Positions 1 through 8,870 of a stretch of 19,083 bases of DNA are shown here, piece by piece (within the stretch, counting starts at the first letter, position 1; each line of letters opens with the position of its first letter). This DNA comes from an uncultured Clostridia bacterium (GTDB taxonomy: Bacteria > Bacillota > Clostridia > Christensenellales > UBA1242): NCBI GenBank assembly GCA_946610655.1, contig CAMOCH010000012.1, positions 1-19,083 of the forward strand, read 5' to 3'. Below the pieces are notes generated by a model that saw only the letters and a program-made list of their open reading frames with translations, was not told the origin of the DNA and ran no database searches. The position numbers and the translations under genes were made by a program.

Positions 1-3000
1 TTGTTTATGATTTGAATGATGTTAATAACAACAATGATGGAAATACATTTGATGTTATTAATAATAATGGTTCATTAAACTCTGTAGATGGAGTTGGGTC
101 AACAGTTGCATATTTGGGAACAATGGTTTCAGCTGTTGTAACTTTTGATAGCAATGATTTAAATAACGTAACTGACAACTGGGCTTATAGATATGGCTAC
201 AAATTCCTTGGTTGGTATATTTCAAGAGACAACAGAGATGCTCATAATGCACTTCTTGAAAACGACAGCTTTAATATAGATTTGTTATTGCATTTATATA
301 ATGATGGAACTAATTGCGATGAACTTGTTGCTCTTAAAAAGAAAACCATTTTAAATTATGCAATAGAGGAAAGTTCTCAAATTAGAGAAACTTTGGTTAC
401 AACTGCAGCTGAAGTTCAAATAGAAGATAGTGCACAAACCGTTAATGATAGAAACAACATTATTCTTGTTCACGCAAGATGGCAAGTGCTTGACTACACA
501 ATTAATATTGACCTTAACAACTGGAATCATATTGACTATGATTGGGCAGATGCTGATTATATGATTGGTGGATTAGAAAATCCTGTTGATGGAAATGTTG
601 TAAGCACAAGCACACTTAAGTTTGTTGTTACATTTGATAAAACATTTGGTGAAGGCAAACTTTATCACAATGGAGAACTTGTTGCAGATGATGACGATAT
701 AACAATCTATATTCACAAAAAAGAAGTTATTTTAACAGGCACAGCTTATGAAAAATTGCAACAACTTATTTTTGCAAACGGTTATTTATTGAGTGCAGCT
801 GTTGATGGCACAGTTCAAAACTTTGCTCTCACATGGGATGGTTATGGATTTGACGGCTTGGGTTATGAAATAAACAGTGAAACAACATTTAATGAAGAAT
901 ATTTGCATAATGCATATTATAATGATGTTAAATTGACTGAAACTCCAGTAAGCTTGGAAGCTCTTACAACAAGAGATAAATCTGGACAACATTCTGCAGG
1001 GGATAGACATGATAATGTTAATGAATATCCTGTTGAAAACAGTGAATATTTTGGAACAAGAACATTCACAATATTTGCACATTGGACAGCGAAAGTGCTT
1101 GATATTGTTAATGACCTAGAGAATAGCACATACGACATATATAATAAGAGCACTGCATCTTCTGTTCAAGATATTTATGTTGAAGGCATTGTTAGAACAG
1201 AAGGTTACACAGTTCAAACTGGCAGAGATGAAAGTGGCAGATATGTTGCATTATATGAAAACTATGCTGTTACAGAACCTGCAAACCAAGATGTGACAAA
1301 AATATATTATTTGGCACCTCGTGGACAATATGTTCAAACTCTTAATTTAACAATGGTTGATTCTTTGGGTCAAAACCTTGGAACGCTTACCATAACATTT
1401 GAGTGGAACAACCAAACAAGACGTATTTCTATTGTTGATATAAGTGTTAATTACACATTAAATTCGGCAAATGTTCCAGTAAATTTAAAAACTACAACTG
1501 CACAATTGAAAGAAGGCAAGACATTTGGTGAAGGGGTTTACACATATTATTATGACAGCCTTATTTCATACTTGTCTCAAAGTGTTAGAATTACAACAAC
1601 ACCATATTATGTTGACTCTTCAACATACGAAGCATGGGTTAATTCTTATAAAGATTTAAACTATGTTGATTATTATGGTGAAACATACTATAGTGTTATT
1701 GGAGCAGGGGCATACAACCAAATTGAATCAAACTTGCTAGAAGCAGAAAAAGATATCAACATGGTTGTTATTGAACTTCTTGATTTGAAGTGCAACATTG
1801 ACCTTTCTGCAGTTAACAATGCTCAAACATATGAGGTTGATTACTATAGATATATTCGTCCACACAATGGCAGCACAACAACTATTGGTGAAGACCCAGA
1901 AGACGAAGAGACATACGGCAAAGTTTACTGGGACAGCGAGTTCTTGAACGACTGGGATCAATATGAAGTTTATCAAACAATAACATATAAATATGGTGAA
2001 TATTTAAATTCAACATATGGTTATGCTTCAAACTTTGGATTTGATGGTTGGTATTACTATCAAGGACATATTGTGGCAGAGTTTGAAGAGTATGGCTCTC
2101 AAGATAAAGATGTTGACTATATTGTTACAAACAGTGACGATATTGGATATAAAATTTATGATTGGAATGGTATGCAATATGTCAACAGATATAATTCAAG
2201 TGACATACTAGAATATGCAGAAAAACAAGATGATAAAGATACACTTGTTTATGAAATGGCATATAACCCACACCTTTATGACTTTATTGGTTCATGGACA
2301 CCTATTGTGTATGAATGGCAAGAAGACAAATATTGTCTAACTTCAGGAGAAGGTGACGAGTTTCTTCCATTTGAAGAAAAAATTGATGATTTGGATGTTA
2401 TCACATTATATACATACAACTACAACGAAGACTATGCAGATTATAAATTTGATAACAAAGCAATAACAGGTAATGTAAGTTTGATTGGACTATACGTTCC
2501 AACATCACTTCACAAAGTTCACTATTATGTTTTGGAAAACGGCAAATATGTTGAACGTGTTGATTCATCAGATGCATATGTTCTTGGAGAAAAGAGAGTT
2601 GCTGCTGTTTCTAAAGATACTGATACACATATCTCTAGAGCATACAGCAACATTGAATACTTTGAACTTGGAACAAACACAGACTACTATTATGTTGGAT
2701 TCTCTGCAATCAAGAGAATTTCTGGTGGACACGCAACAGAATATGCTGCACTTGCATTCTTGCTTCAATTTATTAATAATGAAAACTATTTGTCTTACGA
2801 AATTGGAGAAAATGGAAAACTTGCAATTTCTTGGGATAATATTAAAGCAATTATTAAAGCAGGCATAACATTTAATGGAATTCCTGTTAACGAAATTGCT
2901 GGAGAAACTCCTGTTGAAATTGCCGAAGATTTGGAATACAAACTTGTTAATATTTACTCAAATGTTGATAAATACACAAGAATTAACAATAGTGACTATT

Positions 3001-4343
3001 TAAGTGATTATGATGTTCTTTCAAAACTTAACATTTATGATGACTCAAAAGTTATTCAACAAATTGATGAAGTAGGGCTAACTCTTAAAAATATTATTGA
3101 TAGTGCAAAACTTGACTATGATGAAAAAGTAAGACGACTTAATGATATTTTGATAAGCTTCTATGAACAAAGAGAAGCATCTCAAGAAACTCCTGAGAAA
3201 CAAGATGAATTTAACAATAAAACAGTTCTTCAAGTTTTGGGAGAAGAAACATATCTTGCACTTAAAGAACTTGGTGAATATACCGAGGACTTTGATGACG
3301 AAGCTTCTCCAAAAATTCTTGCTGTTATTAACGAACTTGGAACAAGATGGAAAAATGAATTTGCTGATATTTGCCTTGATGCTGTTTATAAATATTATGA
3401 TGTTGCAACCACTGCAGAAACATTTAGAACAACAGCAACAATTGAGGCAGTTATTAACAAAGTTGCGTTGTCAGATTTGTCTATTATAATTAGTGCAATT
3501 TCGAACGATTACTTTGGTTATATTATTAAAAATCCATCAAGCAGTATTGGTAACTGGGTTGATGGAACATACTTTGCTGGTTGGTATAAAGTTGATGATA
3601 ACTTTGCAAATAAACTACTAGTTGAAAGTGCACTTCTTACATATAACAGCGACACTTGGAATCTTTCAAACTATGAATGTTACAACATTGTTGACACAAG
3701 AGTAGATAATGATGGCAATGTTACATATATTGTTCAACTTGAAGGTGATGCCACACCATATGAAATAACTCAATTTAAAACTATCAATATCATAACTGGT
3801 GCAACAGACTTATATAGCCGTATTGATAACGATATTGTTGTGTTTGCTGCATTCAATGCATTCAAGTTTGAATTTGAACAAAATGAATCTTCTGATTATG
3901 AAATTAAAGAAGTTCAATGGGGTAAAATTGATGTTCCAGATATTACTGGCGACCCATATCAATATAAACTTACTGATGTTAGATATGTTGCTCTTAATGA
4001 AGAAGAATATGAATTAGATATTTATAATCAAGATAAACCATCTTATCTTAATAACCTTGCCAAGAACAACAACAAAGCAACAGCTCTTAGAATGGCAATA
4101 GCAGATAAAGAAGAAAGTTGCATTAAGGCAACTCTTGAAGAAGCTAAAGCTGTTTCTGGAGCAAGATATATCTTTGCGATAATTTATAATGTTGTTGGTA
4201 TTGAAGCCATCACTGACGTATATGGAAATGTTACTTATAGACCAGTTTACACAAATAGCCTCTCTGGAAATGAGTATATTAACAGCGTTTCGAGCAATAT
4301 ATTGGTTTTTGAAGATGGTGTTTGGGATATTTTAGCTGATTAA
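1..4343 (+). CDS. Giant InlB-repeat-like surface protein, 5'-truncated by the window edge
   Basis: The reading frame is open from base 3 with no start or signal peptide, so the N-terminus lies left of the window; a TTG at 12 is merely the first start-like codon. About 1,446 residues are visible. Modules resembling Listeria-Bacteroides (InlB B-type) repeats recur: an aromatic Gly-Trp-Tyr motif (GYKFLGWY near 196-219, FGFDGWYYY near 2035-2061, YFAGWYK near 3571-3591), followed by a closing strand with an Ala/Ser-x-Trp-type motif (HARW near 472, AHWTAK near 1078, SWTP near 2293). The composition is acidic and rich in Asn, Tyr, Asp and Thr, as in secreted adhesin-like proteins. No LPXTG motif, C-terminal membrane helix or surface-layer domain is visible at the end (..VWDILAD). 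An extracellular adhesin or wall-associated role is inferred from family resemblance. There is no terminator after the stop; the next gene has its own promoter. Confidence 0.85.
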   Translation, partial: VYDLNDVNNNNDGNTFDVINNNGSLNSVDGVGSTVAYLGTMVSAVVTFDSNDLNNVTDNWAYRYGYKFLGWYISRDNRDAHNALLENDSFNIDLLLHLYNDGTNCDELVALKKKTILNYAIEESSQIRETLVTTAAEVQIEDSAQTVNDRNNIILVHARWQVLDYTINIDLNNWNHIDYDWADADYMIGGLENPVDGNVVSTSTLKFVVTFDKTFGEGKLYHNGELVADDDDITIYIHKKEVILTGTAYEKLQQLIFANGYLLSAAVDGTVQNFALTWDGYGFDGLGYEINSETTFNEEYLHNAYYNDVKLTETPVSLEALTTRDKSGQHSAGDRHDNVNEYPVENSEYFGTRTFTIFAHWTAKVLDIVNDLENSTYDIYNKSTASSVQDIYVEGIVRTEGYTVQTGRDESGRYVALYENYAVTEPANQDVTKIYYLAPRGQYVQTLNLTMVDSLGQNLGTLTITFEWNNQTRRISIVDISVNYTLNSANVPVNLKTTTAQLKEGKTFGEGVYTYYYDSLISYLSQSVRITTTPYYVDSSTYEAWVNSYKDLNYVDYYGETYYSVIGAGAYNQIESNLLEAEKDINMVVIELLDLKCNIDLSAVNNAQTYEVDYYRYIRPHNGSTTTIGEDPEDEETYGKVYWDSEFLNDWDQYEVYQTITYKYGEYLNSTYGYASNFGFDGWYYYQGHIVAEFEEYGSQDKDVDYIVTNSDDIGYKIYDWNGMQYVNRYNSSDILEYAEKQDDKDTLVYEMAYNPHLYDFIGSWTPIVYEWQEDKYCLTSGEGDEFLPFEEKIDDLDVITLYTYNYNEDYADYKFDNKAITGNVSLIGLYVPTSLHKVHYYVLENGKYVERVDSSDAYVLGEKRVAAVSKDTDTHISRAYSNIEYFELGTNTDYYYVGFSAIKRISGGHATEYAALAFLLQFINNENYLSYEIGENGKLAISWDNIKAIIKAGITFNGIPVNEIAGETPVEIAEDLEYKLVNIYSNVDKYTRINNSDYLSDYDVLSKLNIYDDSKVIQQIDEVGLTLKNIIDSAKLDYDEKVRRLNDILISFYEQREASQETPEKQDEFNNKTVLQVLGEETYLALKELGEYTEDFDDEASPKILAVINELGTRWKNEFADICLDAVYKYYDVATTAETFRTTATIEAVINKVALSDLSIIISAISNDYFGYIIKNPSSSIGNWVDGTYFAGWYKVDDNFANKLLVESALLTYNSDTWNLSNYECYNIVDTRVDNDGNVTYIVQLEGDATPYEITQFKTINIITGATDLYSRIDNDIVVFAAFNAFKFEFEQNESSDYEIKEVQWGKIDVPDITGDPYQYKLTDVRYVALNEEEYELDIYNQDKPSYLNNLAKNNNKATALRMAIADKEESCIKATLEEAKAVSGARYIFAIIYNVVGIEAITDVYGNVTYRPVYTNSLSGNEYINSVSSNILVFEDGVWDILAD

Positions 4344-4354
4344 CTTTAATTTAA

Positions 4355-4383
4355 TTGCTAAAACAAAAGATATAGTATATAAT
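4355..4383 (+). promoter_or_regulatory. Promoter of lipoprotein gene 4399
   Basis: TTGCTA (4355-4360), a 17-base spacer, then TATAAT (4378-4383). The predicted start near 4390 falls on the ribosome binding site itself (GAGGA, 4390-4394), giving a leader of about 9 bases. Confidence 0.6.
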
Positions 4384-4398
4384 GATTGTGAGGAAAAT

Positions 4399-5091
4399 AT
4401 GAAAAAATTAAAAACAATTTTGAGCGCAATGTTAGCATTAATATTAATGATTACGCCTTTTGCTTTTGTTGGCTGCAAAGAAAAAGATACAGCCAAAAGA
4501 TATACATTATCTGTTAGCAAAGAAGATGGAGAGGGATATGTGTATAACAGATACCCAGAAGCTGATAAACCAGTTAACCCAATTTATGGCGATACAGACT
4601 ATGTAGAGGGATCAGTTGTTGAAATTACCGTTGTTCCTGCTTCTCACTATGAAATAACAAGTGTTCAAGTTAAGAAAGGTAATGGAGAATATGAAGATAT
4701 TGATATTACTGTTGCTGCTGCAGATAAAGATACTGGAACAATAAGAAGAACAATTTCTACCAGTGTTGACAGTCATTATTCTGTTAAAGTTTCATTTGGA
4801 CTTAAAACATATAACCTCACTTTCTATTATTTAGATGGTGAAGACTACGTTCCATTAATGGACGGAACAGAAGTTTACACAATTTCTAAAACACACAATG
4901 AAACAAAAACAATAGAAAATCTTGGAAGCTTTGGATTCTTGTGGTATAATAGACAAAAAGGTGGTGGAATAAGCACAGAGCTTACCCCTTGCATATTCAC
5001 CGATGATGTTGTTCTTACAAGAGATACAGCACTCTATGCTCCAGAAGGTAAAACTTTGCAAGATTTGAAAGATTTGCTTGGCTTAGATTAA
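4399..5091 (+). CDS. Lipoprotein with bacterial (InlB-like) repeat domain
   Basis: This 230-residue protein opens with a lipoprotein signal peptide: MKKLK, a hydrophobic core, then FVGC, so Cys26 is the predicted lipidation site. It should be anchored on the outer face of the cytoplasmic membrane. After the signal, residues about 35-140 (YTLSVSKEDGEGYV ... ITVVPASHYEITSVQVKKGNG ... VKVSFGLKTYNLTFYY) resemble the divergent InlB B-repeat fold, in which a beta strand with 'V.a.p...Y.I..v.v..g' precedes a second strand. The ATG at 4399 follows GAGGA by 4 bases. It has its own promoter and a strong terminator, so it is probably monocistronic, although its repeat chemistry matches the giant protein just upstream. 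Function is unknown; a surface binding or structural role is inferred. Confidence 0.88.
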   Translation: MKKLKTILSAMLALILMITPFAFVGCKEKDTAKRYTLSVSKEDGEGYVYNRYPEADKPVNPIYGDTDYVEGSVVEITVVPASHYEITSVQVKKGNGEYEDIDITVAAADKDTGTIRRTISTSVDSHYSVKVSFGLKTYNLTFYYLDGEDYVPLMDGTEVYTISKTHNETKTIENLGSFGFLWYNRQKGGGISTELTPCIFTDDVVLTRDTALYAPEGKTLQDLKDLLGLD

Positions 5092-5100
5092 ACAAATTAA

Positions 5101-5128
5101 AACGAGATATTTATATCTCGTTTTTTTT
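5101..5128 (+). terminator. Intrinsic terminator after lipoprotein gene
   Basis: Perfect 10-bp inverted repeat (AACGAGATAT 5101-5110, ATATCTCGTT 5113-5122) followed by an uninterrupted run of T to 5128. Confidence 0.92.
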
Positions 5129-5143
5129 ATGCTCTGAATATGT

Positions 5144-5173
5144 TTGCTAGGCAGCAGCGTTGTGTGTTATAAT
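5144..5173 (+). promoter_or_regulatory. Promoter of the 5194-8761 operon
   Basis: TTGCTA (5144-5149), an 18-base spacer, then TATAAT (5168-5173) with an upstream TG making an extended -10 (TGTTATAAT). The predicted start is near 5180, leaving a leader of about 14 bases that carries the GGAGA site. Confidence 0.65.
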
Positions 5174-5193
5174 GTAAAAGTATTGGAGAATCT

Positions 5194-6516
5194 ATGGCAA
5201 ACATTAGTCAATTAGATAAAGAAATTAAGCTGTATGAAAGAGATTATGAAAAAAAATATGGAGTGAAGCCATGTTTTGATAATTTTTTGTGCACAAAAGA
5301 AGAATACTTTGCTGGATTAAAGCAATCATTGAATAACAATGTTAAACTTGAAAGTTTTTTGGCTTCAAATGACCACAATGTTAAAAATAGTAGGCTTGTT
5401 GCAAGCTTGAACAAAAAGGCTAGCACAGATATTAATAAACGAACTGACCGAAAAGCTGTTAGACATGATGACAGGGCTGTTAAAAACATTAACAGAATTA
5501 AAAATGGCGTAAAAACATCAGTTGGTGTTGGTGATAAAAATGTTGTTGGTGAAGTTAGTGAACTTAGAACAGTTCAAGATAGCAAGCGCATTTCAAAAAC
5601 CAGACACGTTGTTATTGTTAGAGAGTCTAAAGAAAACCCAAAAACACCAGTTGCAAAATTCTTTAACTTTATGAGCTTTGTGGCTGTTGCATTGGTTGGC
5701 ATTTTCCTTGGTATTTTTGCAGGAAATATGTATATTGCAAACAAGTCAGTTATTGACTATAGCTCAATAAGTGAAGCAGCATATTTGCCAAACTATGAAC
5801 AAATTTATGAGCAAAACAAAAATAAAGATAAAAATAAAGTTAGCGCCGCAAATGTATATTCTATGGCAGAATGGCAATTATTAAAGCAGTCGGGCGTTGC
5901 AAGCAATTACACAATTTCAGGCGTTGGAACAGTAAATGCAAAAGTTGGTGGAATTAATCAATCTCAAAAAGTTATAAAAACTGTTGCCTATGACGGCTCA
6001 ACATTAATGATAGACAATATAACTCTTGGATTAATCACAACTGCTGAAAAAACAATCTTAAATTATGCAGATAAAAAGGTTGATAGTTATAAAACTACTG
6101 ATGCTAACGAAAGTGGTGCAAACTACAAAGATAAACCAACAACCACGTATAATCTGTCTAATGGAGAGGAATTATTTAGAAAAGAATATGGAATTAGTGC
6201 ATATAGTGTTCTGCCATATTTAGTTAGTGAAAAGAGTGTTGATTCATCTGTTCCAATGAAAACTGTTGATGGTGGCTACACTTATCAAGTTACACTTAAC
6301 AATATTTATGGTGTTATTAACTACGTTTATTATATGATGCACATGAGTGGTCTTAATCGTCCTCCAGTGTTCTATAAATTAAATCTTGAATTTACTGTTG
6401 ATGACAACTTTAGATTTAAAGAATTGATTGTTAGTGAAGAATATCAAATTTATTATATGGGATTACCTGCAAATTGCACAGCGAGCACAACCTACACATT
6501 TACGTATGGGGGTTAG
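5194..6516 (+). CDS. Single-pass membrane protein of unknown function
   Basis: This 440-residue protein belongs to no family I recognise. Residues 1-155 are hydrophilic and highly basic from about 65 to 150, with no signal peptide. Residues about 157-182 form one clear membrane helix (FFNFMSFVAVALVGIFLGIF...). Residues 183-440 are polar and rich in Ser, Thr, Asn and Tyr, typical of a folded extracellular domain. By the positive-inside rule, the N-terminal part is cytoplasmic and the C-terminal part outside. The ATG is preceded by GGAGA (5185-5189). Its stop is followed one base later by the ATG of the flavin oxidoreductase, so the two are almost certainly cotranscribed and translationally coupled. 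A sensory or anchoring role is possible, but nothing in the sequence proves it. Confidence 0.85.
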   Translation: MANISQLDKEIKLYERDYEKKYGVKPCFDNFLCTKEEYFAGLKQSLNNNVKLESFLASNDHNVKNSRLVASLNKKASTDINKRTDRKAVRHDDRAVKNINRIKNGVKTSVGVGDKNVVGEVSELRTVQDSKRISKTRHVVIVRESKENPKTPVAKFFNFMSFVAVALVGIFLGIFAGNMYIANKSVIDYSSISEAAYLPNYEQIYEQNKNKDKNKVSAANVYSMAEWQLLKQSGVASNYTISGVGTVNAKVGGINQSQKVIKTVAYDGSTLMIDNITLGLITTAEKTILNYADKKVDSYKTTDANESGANYKDKPTTTYNLSNGEELFRKEYGISAYSVLPYLVSEKSVDSSVPMKTVDGGYTYQVTLNNIYGVINYVYYMMHMSGLNRPPVFYKLNLEFTVDDNFRFKELIVSEEYQIYYMGLPANCTASTTYTFTYGG

Positions 6517-6517
6517 T

Positions 6518-8761
6518 ATGCAATTTTCAAATGAACCAATTCTTGAAAAACTTGAAAGTTATTTTGGAGATTGGTTTAACACAAATGAATATCCACAAAT
6601 GAAAAAAAACTTGTATCCTTATACAAGTTTATTTTCTTCTATAGAGATAAACAATTGTTTAATTAAAAATAGAGTTGTTATGGGGCCAATGAGTAATGTT
6701 AATATGGTTGATTCAAACGGGTCTCCAACAACCAAAATGATTAAGTATTTTGGGGAAAGAGCAAAAGGTGGTGTTGGGCTTGTAACAACAGGTTTTGTTC
6801 CTGTTGCTATTAATATTGATCCAACAATCACCGGGAAGAAGGGGGATTGTTGCTTTCCACAAATAAATAAAACAAACAGCAATATTTGTGGATGGAGAAA
6901 CCTTGCATACGAGGTGCATAATTATGGGGCGAAACTGTTTGTGCAATTATCTGCAGGGTTTGGAAGAGTTGGAGATCCCAGTTGTTTATTTACAAAATTA
7001 AAATTTCCTGTGGCTGCAAGTTGGAATACAAATTATTATGCGTCAAAATTGCCTTGCAAACGGCTTTCAAACATTTCAATCAAGCGAATAATAAAAAAGG
7101 TTGCTGAAGCTGCAGAAACTGCAAAATATGCTGGCATTGATGGTGTATACATTCATGGACATGAGGGGCATTTGGTTGAACAGTTGTCAAATTGCGCATT
7201 TAATCATAGAAAACTTGGAAGATATTCAAATTATATGCAGTTTGGTATAGATATGATTGAAAAAATCAGAGAGCATTGTGGCAAAGACTATCCAATTATG
7301 TATAGAATAGATTTGTCGCTTGCGCTTAATTCGACATATGGAGACAAACTTAACAAAGTTAAAGAACTTAAAAAATTTAAAGATGAGCGAAGCATTGAAG
7401 ATACTCTTGCATACATGAAAAAATTGGTTGAAGCAGGGGTTGATGCTTTTGATATTGACATTGGCTGTTATGAAAATTGGTGGCTGCCACACCCACCTAG
7501 CACAATGCCAAGTGGTTGCTATGTGGATATTGCAGCTATGGTGAAAAAGTATTTTGAAGAAAACAATATTTTATCAAATGTAGGAAAACCTATTGTTATT
7601 ATTGCCACTGGCAAACTTGGCTATCCAGATTTGTCAGAAGAAGTGATTAAAGATAATAAAGCAGACATGGTGATGCTATCAAGACCACTTCTTGCTGACC
7701 CAGAGTGGGTGAGTAAAGCATATAAAGGTCAAACCGAAGATATCACTCCTTGTATTGGTTGCCACAGTTGTTTAAAAGAGATAACTCATGGTGGCTATAT
7801 TCAGTGTGCAGTTTGTCCAAAAACTGGACATGAAGATGAAAATAACAAAGTCCAAAAACAACAAAAGAAAATTGCTGTTGTTGGAGCTGGTCCAGCAGGA
7901 GTTGTTGCTGCCGAAACATTGATAAAAAACGGACATACGGTTGACTTGTATGAAAAATCTTCTAGCGTTGGTGGAACACTAAAACTTGCTGGAATTGCAA
8001 AAAACAAGTATGAAATAAGAAATTATATTCAATATTTGCAGAAAATAGTGGAAAATATAAAGCAAAATACAAATTTTAACGCATATTTCTGCAAAAATAT
8101 CACAAATAATGAGTTAAAACAGCTAAATTATGATGCAATTATATATGCAACTGGTTCAAAAAGTGAACAATTGAATATTGATGGAGCAGTTCTTCCTCAT
8201 GTACATACAATAAAAGAAGTCTTGAATAATTTATCAATTTTTGAGAAAGCAAGGTCAGTTGCGATAATTGGTGGTGGAGAATCTGGTTGTGAACTTGCAT
8301 ATATGCTTGCATATGAGCAAAAGAAAAAAGTTACAATAATTGAAAATTCTCCATATTTGATGAAACATGCATGCAATGCAAACCGTGGGCATATTCTACA
8401 TTATTTAGAAAAAGCTGGGGTTAAAGCATATAATTGTGCGATTGTGCAAAAGATTGAAGAAGGTTATGTTGACATTCTTGCTAACATTCACTCAAGTGTT
8501 CCGAACCTATACAACACATGGAGTCCACTACGGGGTGCCGCTAAGTTTTTGACAAAAAGAATAAAAGAAAAATATAAAGCGTTTGCGATTGATGCTGATG
8601 TTGTTGTGCTTGCCACAGGTGTGATTAGTGATGATAAAATGTTTAAAGATGCATATAAAAATCAAATTGCTCCAGAAATTTATGTTGTTGGTGACGCAAA
8701 CAAAAGTGGCAAAGTTTTTACTGCAGTTAAGCAGGCGTATAATTTGGCAAAAAATATATAA
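6518..8761 (+). CDS. Old Yellow Enzyme-type NADH:flavin oxidoreductase (2,4-dienoyl-CoA reductase / BaiH-like), FMN/4Fe-4S/FAD
   Basis: 747 residues, the usual architecture for this family. Residues 1-35 are an N-terminal extension. Residues about 36-400 are the FMN-binding TIM barrel (NRVVMGPM 51-58, FVQLSAGFGR 141-150, HGHEGHL 213-219, LSRPLLADPEW 387-397). A [4Fe-4S] motif has Cys412, 415, 418 and 430, the C-x2-C-x2-C spacing of trimethylamine dehydrogenase. Two Rossmann motifs follow: GAGPAG (456-461, FAD) and GGGESG (585-590, NAD(P)H), with a closing VGDA (724-727). The family moves electrons from NAD(P)H through FAD and Fe-S to FMN, reducing an activated alkene; the substrate here cannot be read. 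Position 218 is His where dienoyl-CoA reductases usually have the EGYL tyrosine. I chose ATG 6518, after GGGGG, over the in-frame ATG at 6428, which lies inside the upstream gene. It is the second gene of the operon and ends in a terminator. Confidence 0.93.
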   Translation: MQFSNEPILEKLESYFGDWFNTNEYPQMKKNLYPYTSLFSSIEINNCLIKNRVVMGPMSNVNMVDSNGSPTTKMIKYFGERAKGGVGLVTTGFVPVAINIDPTITGKKGDCCFPQINKTNSNICGWRNLAYEVHNYGAKLFVQLSAGFGRVGDPSCLFTKLKFPVAASWNTNYYASKLPCKRLSNISIKRIIKKVAEAAETAKYAGIDGVYIHGHEGHLVEQLSNCAFNHRKLGRYSNYMQFGIDMIEKIREHCGKDYPIMYRIDLSLALNSTYGDKLNKVKELKKFKDERSIEDTLAYMKKLVEAGVDAFDIDIGCYENWWLPHPPSTMPSGCYVDIAAMVKKYFEENNILSNVGKPIVIIATGKLGYPDLSEEVIKDNKADMVMLSRPLLADPEWVSKAYKGQTEDITPCIGCHSCLKEITHGGYIQCAVCPKTGHEDENNKVQKQQKKIAVVGAGPAGVVAAETLIKNGHTVDLYEKSSSVGGTLKLAGIAKNKYEIRNYIQYLQKIVENIKQNTNFNAYFCKNITNNELKQLNYDAIIYATGSKSEQLNIDGAVLPHVHTIKEVLNNLSIFEKARSVAIIGGGESGCELAYMLAYEQKKKVTIIENSPYLMKHACNANRGHILHYLEKAGVKAYNCAIVQKIEEGYVDILANIHSSVPNLYNTWSPLRGAAKFLTKRIKEKYKAFAIDADVVVLATGVISDDKMFKDAYKNQIAPEIYVVGDANKSGKVFTAVKQAYNLAKNI

Positions 8762-8762
8762 A

Positions 8763-8787
8763 GGCAACAAATTTGTTGCTTTTTTTT
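8763..8787 (+). terminator. Intrinsic terminator after oxidoreductase gene
   Basis: Perfect 16-base palindrome GCAACAAATTTGTTGC (8764-8779) followed by eight T residues. It begins two bases after the stop codon. Confidence 0.85.
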
Positions 8788-8870
8788 GTTTACAAAAAAT
8801 ATTTTATAAAAATTGCTCAAAACTGTTGAAATTTTATTAGAATTGTTGTAAAAAAAATTAGGAGATGATT

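Noticed and set aside
786..1153. Minus-strand open frames within the giant protein (and similar ones elsewhere)
   Set aside because: They are short, Cys/Ile/Phe-rich shadows of the + strand gene's codon pattern, with no promoter or ribosome site.
2485..2868. 127-residue frame in another phase of the giant surface protein
   Set aside because: Low-complexity translation (Leu, Met, Thr, His) inside an unbroken, motif-bearing longer frame.
6428..6517. In-frame upstream ATG (6428) that would add 30 residues to the oxidoreductase
   Set aside because: It lies wholly inside the upstream membrane-protein gene and adds non-family residues; ATG 6518 has GGGGG just upstream and directly follows the stop codon.
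8865..8870. ATG at 8865 as start of the hypermodification-family protein
   Set aside because: The GGAG ribosome site ends at 8864, so no spacer remains; ATG 8871 has normal spacing.
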